Shown here in pieces: positions 26,561-36,931 of a DNA stretch of 50,676 bases. The position numbers were made by a program, and so were the translations under genes. This DNA comes from Alphaproteobacteria bacterium (lineage in GTDB: Bacteria > Pseudomonadota > Alphaproteobacteria > CAAGCB01 > CAG-977), in contig JAFYCE010000124.1 in the NCBI GenBank assembly GCA_017539865.1, positions 1 through 50,676 on the forward strand, in the 5' to 3' direction. The notes beneath the pieces were generated by a model, which saw only the letters and a list, made by a program, of their open reading frames with translations, was not told where the DNA came from and did not search any database. How positions within the stretch are numbered: position 1 is the stretch's first letter; the number at the start of each line of letters is the position of its first letter.

Positions 26561-28564
26561 TTACACTCTGTTTGTTGACACCACGGGAAAGATTCCCAAA
26601 ACCGTCAAAGGCAAAGGTTGATTTTGCTCAATCCGGACGGAAGACACCCGATTCCATTTTCCGCAGAAAGCCACTTTCCTATCGCCGGAAAATAAAGCCG
26701 GCGGAGCGTTCATCACATTGCTTGCCGTTCGAAAACTTTGCTCTTCGACTTTGCCGTCACCGCCGATTAAAAAACCCAATGTTTTATACAAGCGCAGCAC
26801 CACACCGGAAATGCGCTTTTTGGCTTCTTCGGACACACCGTCCTGCCCGACTCCGGTCAACGGCATCGTTTGTAAAACGGAAGAAAAAGGCAATCCTACA
26901 TGAATAATGCTTGCAGATGAATCCAACACGATCCGGCCGTTTGTAACGACTTTTTCAGTTTGAACAGCGCCATCGGCCAAGACAGCAACCGTCTGTCCTT
27001 CCAGATGTTCCAAACCGGCGACTTGCGATACGGCCGTTCCGTGATAAGACAGACCGCTGTCCACAAAAAAACATTCCGATGTATCGGAGGCGTCTTCTTC
27101 CATACCGCTTTCCATCACTTCGATATAACGTTTTACGGCTCCGTTGATTTCCCGCCTGACAAGCAGAAACAGCTCGTCCCGTCCGCCGTTTTCAGCCGGC
27201 ATCGTTGCGACGCTTTCAACAAAAGCGCCCGACAATTCGTGAGAATGCCAAGCCCGAACGGCTTCCGTCGCTTCATAAGTCAGTCCGACCAGCCCGCCAT
27301 TATTCAAAACGCACCAAATAATCGGAGACGGCTCCTGCTGCAAAGCCATATCCTTAATGCCGCTGTATGTCATATGCGGCGCCAACATCGTTAAATCCTT
27401 GGCAATATAGTCGTCGGAGTTACTGTCATACATAAACGCCCGAAGCTTTCGCCCGTAATGCTGAACAAACAATGTCGTACTGCCGACTTTGACAGGTGCG
27501 ACGTTCTCGCTGCCATAAGTCGAATGACGTTGCGCCTTGACCGTAAACGGAATGGCCCCTTCGCCTCCCGACGTTTCCAAAGTGAAATCCGCGCCGACTG
27601 TTCCAATGGCCAAAGCCCTTCCGGAAGACAACCAACACACATCATTGATTTGATCGGATGACAGCTCGTAGCCGTAACCGTATTCCGCCGTCACGGAAGC
27701 ATTTGCCGCTGACGGAGAAAAAATTTCATACTGCCCCGTCTTGGATCCGTAAATGCCGTTTCCTTTCCCCAGAATCAACCGCTGTTCAAAAAACGTTGCC
27801 GTTGACGGATAACCGGTTGTCGCTGAAAAAACGCCCAACCGCCAAGCTTTCGACGCATTTGTATTCATAAAGGGGTAATTCGGAAATACAGTCGCCTGCA
27901 CACTCGTCGCACTCGTATACGCCGTGATTTTGGCCGCTCCCCACTGCACATTCGGATTGGACGCCTGCATAATGCGGACGGCCCTGCCGATATCGGTCGA
28001 AGAAAACACGGCGGCCGAAGCCGTAATTGTGATATTTCCCTGCGTTGCCGACGGCGTCAAGGAAATACTGCCCGTATGTACCGGCAAATAAGGCCCGTCG
28101 ATCAAAGCGATTTCCTCCGTACGCCAATCCGTCTGCCCGTAACGGGTAATCGTTCTGAGGGGATAGGACGGATGCGCGATATAAACGACATCGCCGGACT
28201 GCGAAAAATAAAGCTTATCCAAATCTTCCGCCGCATACGGAACGGTTATTTCAATCGGGTTATCGTTCCGGTCAACAATCGGATGACGATGATAAAAAAA
28301 ACGCACATAATGATCGCCGAATTCCAACAAATAAGACAAAACGGCCGAAAACTGAAATGCGAACAGCCGCGTTTTCTTGGCTGAGGTTTTGACTTCGGCG
28401 ACAAAACGGGTTCCGCCGCGACGGGAAACGGGGCCTTGCACGGACGGAATGAAATTTTTTAAAACTTTGCATGCGCCTTTATACTCTTCGGTATCGACGC
28501 GTCCGCCCATCAATTCCGAAATTTCGCCGACGTTAAATCGGATCAAACCGGTCGTGTATGACAT
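26561..28564 (-). CDS. podoviral tail nozzle / tail tubular protein B-like
   Basis: The 667 residues begin MSYTTGLIRFNVGEISELMGG, a start shared by nozzle proteins in which the N-terminus describes 'samples' of a fixed tail ring; it is followed by FIPSVQGPVSRRGGTRFVAE. The remainder is beta-rich. In the particle it would extend the tail below the adaptor ring. The start codon overlaps the adaptor stop by one base (TAATG), with GGAGG upstream. The frame is intact and long, arguing against recent decay. Confidence 0.82.
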   Translation of the reverse strand: MSYTTGLIRFNVGEISELMGGRVDTEEYKGACKVLKNFIPSVQGPVSRRGGTRFVAEVKTSAKKTRLFAFQFSAVLSYLLEFGDHYVRFFYHRHPIVDRNDNPIEITVPYAAEDLDKLYFSQSGDVVYIAHPSYPLRTITRYGQTDWRTEEIALIDGPYLPVHTGSISLTPSATQGNITITASAAVFSSTDIGRAVRIMQASNPNVQWGAAKITAYTSATSVQATVFPNYPFMNTNASKAWRLGVFSATTGYPSTATFFEQRLILGKGNGIYGSKTGQYEIFSPSAANASVTAEYGYGYELSSDQINDVCWLSSGRALAIGTVGADFTLETSGGEGAIPFTVKAQRHSTYGSENVAPVKVGSTTLFVQHYGRKLRAFMYDSNSDDYIAKDLTMLAPHMTYSGIKDMALQQEPSPIIWCVLNNGGLVGLTYEATEAVRAWHSHELSGAFVESVATMPAENGGRDELFLLVRREINGAVKRYIEVMESGMEEDASDTSECFFVDSGLSYHGTAVSQVAGLEHLEGQTVAVLADGAVQTEKVVTNGRIVLDSSASIIHVGLPFSSVLQTMPLTGVGQDGVSEEAKKRISGVVLRLYKTLGFLIGGDGKVEEQSFRTASNVMNAPPALFSGDRKVAFCGKWNRVSSVRIEQNQPLPLTVLGIFPVVSTNRV

Positions 28565-29121
28565 TATATTCTGGCCTCCACCCATCCTTGTGGTACGAAA
28601 ACGTCTTGAACGCCTTCCATCGCGGAAGCCGTTTTCGCCTGTTGAACGAATTGTTGATATTCTTTGATCAGACTGTCGCGTAAAGGAACGGAAGCGGTCA
28701 AAGGAACAGCCAGTTCCGCCGCCAGACGCAAAGCAAACGCTTCAACAAACATCGGATCGAATACGCTTGCGTCTTCCACACGGGAAATGCCTATGAAACG
28801 GCAAACCTTTAAATCCGTCAGCAAGCACTGACCTTCGACTTGATAAGGTTGATTTTCCTCCATTTTCCAAACGCGCAAACAGTCCGACGGTAAAGAAAAC
28901 TGATATTCGTAACCGAACAGAGGCTTGTCCCGCAAAGGAGCCAGAACATACCGCTTCAAAGCGAACCGCCACGGATAGGAACGCAAAACGAAATCGCGCG
29001 TATCGGCATACAAAGCCTTGCAGTATCGGGCAGGCTTTGTGTTATCGTCCAAAGACAGAATAATCAGCTCATCCCCTATTTTGGATAAAGCGCGATTGCA
29101 AACGGCAACACTCGACGTCAT
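28564..29121 (-). CDS. podoviral tail adaptor / tail tubular protein A-like
   Basis: The 185 residues match the T7 gp11-type adaptor that seats the tail on the portal. Markers are VAVCNRALSKIGDELI at the N-terminus and ARYCKALYADTRDFVLRSYPWRFA. It follows the capsid gene and precedes the nozzle, the canonical order. A good AAGGAG precedes the ATG, just after a strong terminator hairpin. Confidence 0.85.
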   Translation of the reverse strand: MTSSVAVCNRALSKIGDELIILSLDDNTKPARYCKALYADTRDFVLRSYPWRFALKRYVLAPLRDKPLFGYEYQFSLPSDCLRVWKMEENQPYQVEGQCLLTDLKVCRFIGISRVEDASVFDPMFVEAFALRLAAELAVPLTASVPLRDSLIKEYQQFVQQAKTASAMEGVQDVFVPQGWVEARI

Positions 29122-29134
29122 TTTTTTTCTCCTT

Positions 29135-29170
29135 TTAAAAAGAAAGCGGCGGAAAGATTCTTTCCGCCGC
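29135..29170 (-). terminator. strong terminator after the major capsid gene
   Basis: On the minus strand the 11-bp perfect stem GCGGCGGAAAG/CTTTCCGCCGC has a three-base loop and is followed by TTTCTTTTT. It lies between capsid and adaptor genes. T7 also places a terminator directly after its capsid gene, so that capsid is made in excess. Confidence 0.85.
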
Positions 29171-29181
29171 CTTCCGGTTTT

Positions 29182-30081
29182 TTAAGATTCTTTGCAGTTG
29201 ATTTTGACAACCAATTCTTCCTGCATACGCACGGCGCCGATGGCCATTTCGTAATAGACCTGCGTTGCAAAGCACTTGTCATCGCGTTCCGTGATTTTAC
29301 CGATGATGTCTTCGCCAATGCCCAACTTGATACCGTCCGCCTGAAAAGCCAGACAGGAACGTCCGATCACCGTGTTGTTGGATGTGACATCGGGCAGAAT
29401 CAAATCGCCGTTTCCGTCTTTTGCATTCAGCTGAACGAACTTGAATCCCATAAAGGTGTCCAATTCCCCCTGCACCAAAGCTTTGGCGGAAGCATAGTCG
29501 GACGATGTCACTTTGGTTTCGCTCAACAAATCGTCCAACTGCTGTGCGGACAGAACGATGACGCGGCCTTCCATTGGCGCGTCGCACGCATCGAACATAC
29601 GCTTGACTTCGCGCAGTTTATCGAAAGTGAATTTATACGTGCAGCTGCTGTCGACGACCTGTGTCGCAGGCAATGCCATGGAGGTTGCGCCCGTTTCACC
29701 GGTGTAAGCCGTTCCGAAAGCGGCCTCGACAATTGCTTCATCAATGGCTCGTCCCATCGCCCAAGCGGCGGCATTCGCGTAATCGCTGGTCGGATCGATC
29801 AACATTCTGACTTTGTCATCGTTATCGATCAAATCCGCCCAATGATAGGTGTCCAGCGTCAACCGGCGGCGTTTATGCGGCGTGTCGTAACGCGGCGTAT
29901 CGGCATGACGCGTCGTTTTCTTGACGGCGGCGACCTGACCGATCTGATCGATGAACATATTTTTGCCGCGAACGCTTTCATAGCCGACCAAGTCGCGCAG
30001 TTTCGACCCTTTCTGCTGAACCAAAGCCTGAATGTTGGCACTGTACTGATTGACAAAAGAAGTAGTGATTTCCGTACTCAT
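29182..30081 (-). CDS. phage major capsid protein
   Basis: The 299-residue protein is consistent with an HK97-fold podoviral coat protein. It starts TEITTSFVNQYSANIQALVQQ and has DTYHWADLIDNDDKVRML and a C-terminal KCFATQVYYEMAIGAVRMQE. Those pieces recur in coat proteins of podovirus-like prophages. Position between scaffold and adaptor agrees. It is flanked by terminator hairpins on both sides, so its transcript level is probably set separately. Confidence 0.85.
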   Translation of the reverse strand: MSTEITTSFVNQYSANIQALVQQKGSKLRDLVGYESVRGKNMFIDQIGQVAAVKKTTRHADTPRYDTPHKRRRLTLDTYHWADLIDNDDKVRMLIDPTSDYANAAAWAMGRAIDEAIVEAAFGTAYTGETGATSMALPATQVVDSSCTYKFTFDKLREVKRMFDACDAPMEGRVIVLSAQQLDDLLSETKVTSSDYASAKALVQGELDTFMGFKFVQLNAKDGNGDLILPDVTSNNTVIGRSCLAFQADGIKLGIGEDIIGKITERDDKCFATQVYYEMAIGAVRMQEELVVKINCKES

Positions 30082-30112
30082 TTATTTTCCTCTTTAAAGT
30101 TGTTTAAGACAT

Positions 30113-30168
30113 AAAAAAAGCCCCGCTTTTGAAACGGAGCGACGAAACACGCTTGAAAAAGCGGGCTT
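30113..30168 (-). terminator. hairpin with T run between scaffold and capsid genes
   Basis: On the minus strand AAGCCCGCTTTTT pairs with AAAAGCGGGGCTT (one bulge) around a 25-base loop, followed by TTTTTT. It overlaps the end of the scaffold gene. It may be a terminator or an RNA-processing site upstream of the capsid message. Confidence 0.6.
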
Positions 30169-30742
30169 ATTCTTCGCCGAACAGACGTTTTCTCAAACGG
30201 TATACCTGCTGAACCGTCGAATCGTGTTCGGGATGTCTGGCTTGCATATAAGCGGGCACAGCCATCAAACGGGCGATTTCAGCTTTGATTTTTTCTTCCG
30301 AAGAAAGCGCGGAAACCTTTTCTCCGACCAAACCGCGGTCTTCATTTGCGGCATCCGCTAAATTCATCAGGAAAGAAATGATTTCACGACAATTTCCGAC
30401 GCCGCTTTTTTTCAGAAAAGCGATCAATTCGTCACCGCCGTATTTCAGAATCAGATCATTTGCGGCTTTTTTGCGGGCTTCGAAACCGTTTCCGTAAACG
30501 CCGCGCAGATATTCTTCCGTTTCCGCGCAGTAGTCAGCCGAGTCCCGGTTCAAATCTTCGACGAATTGCATTGCCCCTTGAACCAACCAGTTCCAAACGC
30601 CCTGCGCCTGCTCTTCAGACAAAGCCAAATCAGACGCCAGAGCCTGAAATTCGTTGACGGTTTCCTCATCAATGAATTTGTTGATTAAATCCTTCTGCGC
30701 CGTTTCTTCTTTTGACGGCACAGAGACAGTGTTGTTATTCAT
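30167..30742 (-). CDS. phage capsid scaffolding protein
   Basis: The 191 residues are acidic and helical, with a Lys/Arg-rich C-terminus (YRLRKRLFGEE), as in T7-like scaffolds. The gene lies immediately upstream of the capsid gene. The start is the ATG at 30742 after GAAAGGAAC, and it overlaps the Bbp19-like gene by eight bases. Identification rests on position and composition more than on motifs. Confidence 0.7.
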   Translation of the reverse strand: MNNNTVSVPSKEETAQKDLINKFIDEETVNEFQALASDLALSEEQAQGVWNWLVQGAMQFVEDLNRDSADYCAETEEYLRGVYGNGFEARKKAANDLILKYGGDELIAFLKKSGVGNCREIISFLMNLADAANEDRGLVGEKVSALSSEEKIKAEIARLMAVPAYMQARHPEHDSTVQQVYRLRKRLFGEE

Positions 30743-31025
30743 CTTTGTTCCTTTCAGTTTCTTGCAACAACTCGACAAGCTTGCGCTCGTCACACGCGGA
30801 CATTTTCAAAATGTCCAAAAAAGCCGCCCTCTTCCCGTCATAAAAAGCGCTGGCGGCGGAAAACCCGTTTGAACCGGAAACGTCCGTTACGGGTGACAGC
30901 ATATGGCATTTTTCGGCCAGATCCTGTAAAACCAGACGACCGTTCTCCGATGAAAAAACGGCTTTATAGGCTTGAATCAAACAAGCGGCTCTAACGACTT
31001 TTTTTCGTTTAAAAGCATCAAGCAT
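30735..31025 (-). CDS. Bbp19-like phage structural protein
   Basis: The 96 residues follow the pattern of the Bbp19 family of podoviral proteins: a helix, then FSSENGRLVLQDLAEKCHML, then YDGKRAAFLDILKM. The ATG at 31025 is six bases after GGAGG, inside the end of the portal gene. The exact role in the virion is unknown. Confidence 0.75.
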   Translation of the reverse strand: MLDAFKRKKVVRAACLIQAYKAVFSSENGRLVLQDLAEKCHMLSPVTDVSGSNGFSAASAFYDGKRAAFLDILKMSACDERKLVELLQETERNKDE

Positions 31026-32511
31026 TTTCACCCTCCGTCATTTCGCGATGAAAAAGCGAAGCCCCGACGCCATACATTTCGCCGATTTTCCGAATCGCTT
31101 CGGGCGCGTTGAATACGGCGGCAGCTTCGGGCTGAATCTGCAAAAGCCCGCCGGCCAGTTCCAACGTCCGCATCACGGCTTGTGCCTGCAAATGCTTTTG
31201 CGCCAAAGACATCGGGGAAACATACTCCACACGGACATCCCGATAATCCACCCCGACCGGCAAAGTCAATTTGCCGTGCCGTACCAGAAGCCCGAAAATA
31301 CGCGTCATCATCGGGCTCAGCAATTCGGTCTGAAGCCTGCCGAACACCGGCCCCATCAGACGCATTTTTTCTTCCGCGCGCTGTAAGACCTCGGTTGCCG
31401 ACATCTGAACGTTTTCAGTATTCATCAGACGGTCGTTATAAAAAGCCGCCCGAATCCTTTGACGGATTTCGTTCATGATTTCCAAACCGATACTTGAATT
31501 TGCGCCGCTGACAAAAGTCTTCGGAGTTTCGCCCGTATAGCGAATGATACCGCCCGGAACGGTCGCCGCCGGAGAAAACTGGTCGTCATCCCTGACCAAC
31601 AACGGCGGCCTGTTTGCCAGCTGCGCGGCGATAATTGTTTCTTTCATCATTTCTTGCAGCATTTTAATGTCAGGCAAAACGGAAATCGCAGGAGATCGGC
31701 CATAAACCTCCGTACAGGCCTTGCTCCAGCGAGTCACGAACAACGGCATTTCCTCAAACCCGCCGGAAAACAAAATCGTTTTTTCGTCTTTCAAAATATA
31801 AACGGAAGAAACCGGCTTCTGAAAAGCGCCGCCGTTTTCAAACAAATCGTTCGGAAAAACGGCGTGAATGATTTCAAATTCCCTTTGCGCCTGCGTTCCC
31901 GCTTCAAAAGCGGCGATCATATTTTCAGAAACGGCGGATTTTCCCCACGTCTGAATGATCTTTTCCAAAGGCATCTTAAAAACACGGTAAATCCTATCGA
32001 CCCGCCCTGCCGCATTTTCCTCTAAAAACAATTCGCCCAAAAAACGCGACTGAAATAGTAGAGAATTGTTTTTTTCGTCCCAACCGACGTACAGACCGGC
32101 CGTTCCCAAAACCGCCAAATCCAAATAGACTTCATGGATATTGGTTGAAAAACCGGCACTCGGACGGATGATCTCGTCAACAATGATTTGTTCCGCTTCA
32201 ATCAGCCACTTGTCGATTTCAGGTGTTTTTGCAGACTCTGTCACAGTCAAAGAAAACCACTTTCCGGCCGGATTCGTCATCAGCCCGTGCAAACCGGCGG
32301 CTAACAGTTCGGCCGCATTGACGGCTGTCGTTTCAAACAACTTCCGCCCTCGCTTCGCCCCTTGCGCCTGCACGGCCGTAAAATCAGCCTTACGCGGCAG
32401 AACCAACTCGGAAACTTCCTGCCATAACCGCTCAAAATTCATGCGCTGCGATTTCAGTTCGTCCGTTCTTTGAATGATTCTGTCCGCCAAAGAATAAACG
32501 TTCATTGTCAT
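31018..32511 (-). CDS. portal (head-tail connector) protein, T7-like
   Basis: The roughly 497-residue protein forms the DNA entry ring of the capsid. Family marks are the N-terminal RMNFERLWQEVSELVLPRK, AAELLAAGLHGLMTNPAGKW, and RLMNTENVQMSATEVLQRAEE near residue 370. The start ATG at 32511 overlaps the upstream stop (TGATG); an ATG at 32505 is also possible. The terminase gene normally next to a portal is missing. Confidence 0.9.
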   Translation of the reverse strand: MTMNVYSLADRIIQRTDELKSQRMNFERLWQEVSELVLPRKADFTAVQAQGAKRGRKLFETTAVNAAELLAAGLHGLMTNPAGKWFSLTVTESAKTPEIDKWLIEAEQIIVDEIIRPSAGFSTNIHEVYLDLAVLGTAGLYVGWDEKNNSLLFQSRFLGELFLEENAAGRVDRIYRVFKMPLEKIIQTWGKSAVSENMIAAFEAGTQAQREFEIIHAVFPNDLFENGGAFQKPVSSVYILKDEKTILFSGGFEEMPLFVTRWSKACTEVYGRSPAISVLPDIKMLQEMMKETIIAAQLANRPPLLVRDDDQFSPAATVPGGIIRYTGETPKTFVSGANSSIGLEIMNEIRQRIRAAFYNDRLMNTENVQMSATEVLQRAEEKMRLMGPVFGRLQTELLSPMMTRIFGLLVRHGKLTLPVGVDYRDVRVEYVSPMSLAQKHLQAQAVMRTLELAGGLLQIQPEAAAVFNAPEAIRKIGEMYGVGASLFHREMTEGENA

Positions 32512-32834
32512 CACAACCCCAACAGATTTTTCTGACCGCCCAATCCGATTTCATCATTATCGCCCAATAATCCGGCAAAAATGACATTTGTCCGTTTTGA
32601 CGTCCTGCGCTTACGCTCCAAATCGTTTTGAAACTCCTGTTCTGCGGCATCGACGGCCGCCTTTTGTACTGCCGCTTCCTGAGCCGCCGTTTCGACCTGA
32701 ACCTGCTTCTGATGGTTTTCGATGTTCTTATCCAAAGCATACACGGAATACATCATATTAACGGCGTTCAACGGATTCACCAAAGCCTTGCCGATTTGCT
32801 TTACCGCTTTTTTGGCTTCTTTTCTAATTCCCAT
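32511..32834 (-). CDS. small phage virion-associated protein
   Basis: The 107 residues have a Lys-rich N-terminus, a central Ala/Gln/Glu coiled-coil segment and a C-terminus ending GLGGQKNLLGL. Similar short tails (G-x-KTLLG) are common in small proteins beside phage portal genes. The ATG at 32834 follows GAGGAG. It is the promoter-proximal gene of the block. Confidence 0.65.
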   Translation of the reverse strand: MGIRKEAKKAVKQIGKALVNPLNAVNMMYSVYALDKNIENHQKQVQVETAAQEAAVQKAAVDAAEQEFQNDLERKRRTSKRTNVIFAGLLGDNDEIGLGGQKNLLGL

Positions 32835-32910
32835 TTTTTTCTCCTCAACTAAAAAAGCGCTCCCGAACAGAAACGCTTCATTTTCAAGACACAAAATCCA
32901 GTGTAATAAC

Positions 32911-32939
32911 AATATGTCATAATATTTTTTTAATGTCAA
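32911..32939 (-). promoter_or_regulatory. sigma70-like promoter of the phage-type block
   Basis: On the minus strand TTGACA (32934-32939) and CATATT (32911-32916) are separated by 17 bases. The -35 is a perfect consensus. The promoter points into the 32834 gene and would drive the whole 8-kb block. No second promoter of comparable quality is obvious inside the block. Confidence 0.6.
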
Positions 32940-32971
32940 CACATTTTGTTATATTTTACTATCATTCTTGA

Positions 32972-34620
<1,649 letters not shown>

Positions 34621-34676
34621 CAGCATCCTTTTTTTCGTTTATAAAGAAGGAAACGTTTCTTTAAAGGGGATATATC

Positions 34677-35474
34677 ATGAAAAACGGCGTAAAAGCTTTT
34701 CTTTTCAGTTCTTTGTTTTTAACATCCGTCATTTCGCCGGCACAGGCACAGGAAAGCGTGTCATGGGTACAAAAAATAAAGAATTTTTTTGCCTCTTCCC
34801 CTGCGACGGAACAGACACAAACGATTGTTTCCGCAAAAAAGGAAAACACAGTGCAGACTCCGGCGAAAGCAGCCCCTGTCTTCGATTTTTCCGAAAAAAC
34901 GATCGGCGACAGAAACGCTCCGTTGAAAATCAATATCATCACTTCTCTGACCTGTCCGCATTGTACAGGGGTCCACACACAGTTGCTTCCGTATTTGCAG
35001 GAAAAGTATGTCAAAACGAACGAGGCTTTGCTTGTTTTAATCGATTTTCCCTTGGATCAGCGGGCTTTAACGGCATCTCTGGTTTCCCGTTGCTTAAAAG
35101 GAAACAATTATTTCGCTTTTATGGAAACGTTGTTTGAAAAGCAACATGCATGGGCAACCGCGTCAAACATTCAAGAAGCCCTTTTTCCTTACGCCAAACT
35201 GGCCGGTCTGACGGAGGAGGAAACAATTTCCTGCGCAACGGATGAAGCGGGGACGAAAGAAATCATCCGTCAGCGCAATTTGACGATTATGCGTTACAAA
35301 GTTCACGCCACACCGACGATTGTTTTGCAATTAGGCAAAGAAAAGGAACGGCTTGAAGGTGCTCCGACCAAAACGGAAATCGACGACATCATTAAAAGGT
35401 TAAAGAAAAGCTACACCGGCACATGGCCGTCGGCTGCGCCGGACAAACCGGAAACGGCACCGTCTGCGCCTTAA
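34677..35474 (+). CDS. DsbA-like periplasmic thioredoxin-fold protein
   Basis: The 265 residues have a signal peptide (cleavage near AQA-QE), a Thr/Ser-rich linker to about 65, and a DsbA/DsbG-type thioredoxin domain. The active site is Cys93-Pro-His-Cys96 in SLTCPHCTGVH, and the cis-proline is in HATPTIVLQ. The C-terminal tail is Pro-rich. CPHC is the dithiol of strong oxidants such as DsbA. A role in periplasmic disulfide formation is likely, perhaps with the ScsB-like protein. Confidence 0.85.
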   Translation: MKNGVKAFLFSSLFLTSVISPAQAQESVSWVQKIKNFFASSPATEQTQTIVSAKKENTVQTPAKAAPVFDFSEKTIGDRNAPLKINIITSLTCPHCTGVHTQLLPYLQEKYVKTNEALLVLIDFPLDQRALTASLVSRCLKGNNYFAFMETLFEKQHAWATASNIQEALFPYAKLAGLTEEETISCATDEAGTKEIIRQRNLTIMRYKVHATPTIVLQLGKEKERLEGAPTKTEIDDIIKRLKKSYTGTWPSAAPDKPETAPSAP

Positions 35475-35479
35475 AATTC

Positions 35480-35508
35480 TTGACATTTCGGATTTGACTT
35501 CGTAGCAT
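35480..35508 (+). promoter_or_regulatory. sigma70-like promoter of the F0 operon
   Basis: TTGACA (35480-35485), 17 bases, then TAGCAT (35503-35508). It lies 23 bases before the atpI start codon. Confidence 0.7.
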
Positions 35509-35531
35509 TACTTTCAGTTTACGGTGAAACA

Positions 35532-35882
35532 GTGACGGAACAGCATCAATCGTCCGAGCATGCATTAAAAGACATTGAAAACCGTCTTAATGCATTGCGT
35601 CGGGAAATTCCCGTCGATCACGCCCGTTCCTCCGGCGGTTCGTATTCCGTCGGACAGTTGATGTGGTTGGCTTTCAATGTTGTTTCCGATCTGATTGCCG
35701 GCGTTGTTTGCGGTTTGGGAATAGGCTACGGACTTGATTATTGGTTGGGAACGCGTCCCGTTTTCATTGCCGTATTTTTGATATTCGGATGTATGGCCGG
35801 TATTTTGAACGTTGTTCGTTTTCTGCGTCAGTATGAGGAGCGGCAGCGTGAAAAACAGGCAGACATCAAAGGAAAGGAATAA
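35532..35882 (+). CDS. atpI: ATP synthase accessory protein AtpI
   Basis: This 116-residue membrane protein helps assemble the c-ring. The N-terminus is charged and two hydrophobic segments follow, with GIGYGLDYWLGTRP between them, a family hallmark. The start is GTG with a poor ribosome site. It is first in the atpI-B-E-F'-F operon and ends four bases before atpB. Confidence 0.85.
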   Translation: MTEQHQSSEHALKDIENRLNALRREIPVDHARSSGGSYSVGQLMWLAFNVVSDLIAGVVCGLGIGYGLDYWLGTRPVFIAVFLIFGCMAGILNVVRFLRQYEERQREKQADIKGKE

Positions 35883-35885
35883 GTT

Positions 35886-36614
35886 GTGTCCGGTCCGATA
35901 GAACAGTTTGAAATCAAACCCGTTATCACTCTTCCGAAAATTGACGGCATTGATTTATCTTTCACCAACTCTTCCCTTTTCATGGCTTTAGCCGTCGGCG
36001 TCGGTTCCGTTTTCTTTATTACGGCGATGCACAAACGCCGCTTGATTCCGACGAAACTACAATCCGTGGCGGAAATCGTTTACGAACTGGTATCCGGTAT
36101 GATCAATGAAATGGTCGGTCCGGAGGGACGGAAATTCATTCCGTTTATTTTCACATTGTTTACATTCGTCGTTCTGGGTAATCTTTTAGGATTGCTCCCC
36201 TACAGTTTTACATATACCAGCCACTTTGCGGCCGTCGGAACGCTGTCCGTTTTTTCGATTTTGGTCACAGTGATTGCCGGTTTGAAAAAGCGCGGTCTGA
36301 ATTGGTTTACCAACTTTTTCCCGAAGGGGACGCCATTTGCGATCGCGCCGATTCTCGTTCCGATTGAGATTATTTCTTTTTGCTCGAAACCGTTCAGTTT
36401 GACGGTTCGTTTGACTGTAAACATGATGGTCGGCCACATCATGCTCAAAGTGATCGCCGGATTTATTTACGGTTTAAGTTTTTGGGGCGGATGGTTGCCG
36501 CTTGTATTCATTTCAATATTAACCGTTTTTGAAATGGGGATTGCAGTGTTGCAAGCATACATTTATACTATCTTGACCTGTGTTTATTTAAGCGATGCGC
36601 TTCACGCGCATTAG
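35886..36614 (+). CDS. atpB: ATP synthase F0 subunit a
   Basis: The 242-residue subunit forms the proton half-channels against the c-ring. The essential arginine is in the helix SLTVRLTVNMMVGHIMLKV. About five to six membrane segments are visible. The start is GTG with AAGGAA upstream. Length and position are normal. Confidence 0.95.
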   Translation: MSGPIEQFEIKPVITLPKIDGIDLSFTNSSLFMALAVGVGSVFFITAMHKRRLIPTKLQSVAEIVYELVSGMINEMVGPEGRKFIPFIFTLFTFVVLGNLLGLLPYSFTYTSHFAAVGTLSVFSILVTVIAGLKKRGLNWFTNFFPKGTPFAIAPILVPIEIISFCSKPFSLTVRLTVNMMVGHIMLKVIAGFIYGLSFWGGWLPLVFISILTVFEMGIAVLQAYIYTILTCVYLSDALHAH

Positions 36615-36654
36615 CTTTTTTTTGTGAAGGTGCTTTTTAGGAAGGAAAAAAAAT

Positions 36655-36900
36655 ATGGAAGCCGAATACATGAAATACATTGCCGACGCCGCGAAGTTCT
36701 TTGCCGCCGCATTGTGCGCTTTAAGTATGAAGACCGCTGCAGAAGGCGTGTCCAAAATTTGGATTACGATGATTGACACCGTCGGACGCAATCCCACGGT
36801 AAAAGGCGATGTCAACGCTTTCGGTTTGATCGGCTTTGCCGCGACCGAAGCTATCGCATTGTATGCGTTGGTTATCGCATTGATTATGTTATTCTTGTAA
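36655..36900 (+). CDS. atpE: ATP synthase F0 subunit c, unusual inner helix
   Basis: This 81-residue two-helix protein forms the rotor ring. The polar loop RNP and the proton-carrying Glu65 (FAATEAIALYALV) are present. In helix 1 the usual glycine-rich GxGxGxG packing motif is not seen; the aligned stretch is AALCALSMKTAAEG, with Ala/Ser and one Lys. That could alter ring size. Everything else in the operon looks normal. Confidence 0.9.
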   Translation: MEAEYMKYIADAAKFFAAALCALSMKTAAEGVSKIWITMIDTVGRNPTVKGDVNAFGLIGFAATEAIALYALVIALIMLFL

Positions 36901-36931
36901 TACCTCAATTCATTATAAGGACCGACGAGCG

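Noticed and set aside
30167-30793. Longer scaffold-protein start at 30793
   Set aside because: The extra residues translate the ribosome site and the end of the upstream gene. The ATG at 30742 has a well-placed GAAAGGA.
24975-32834. Recently inserted complete prophage
   Set aside because: No integrase, repressor, replication or terminase genes, no att repeats and no compositional break with the flanks.
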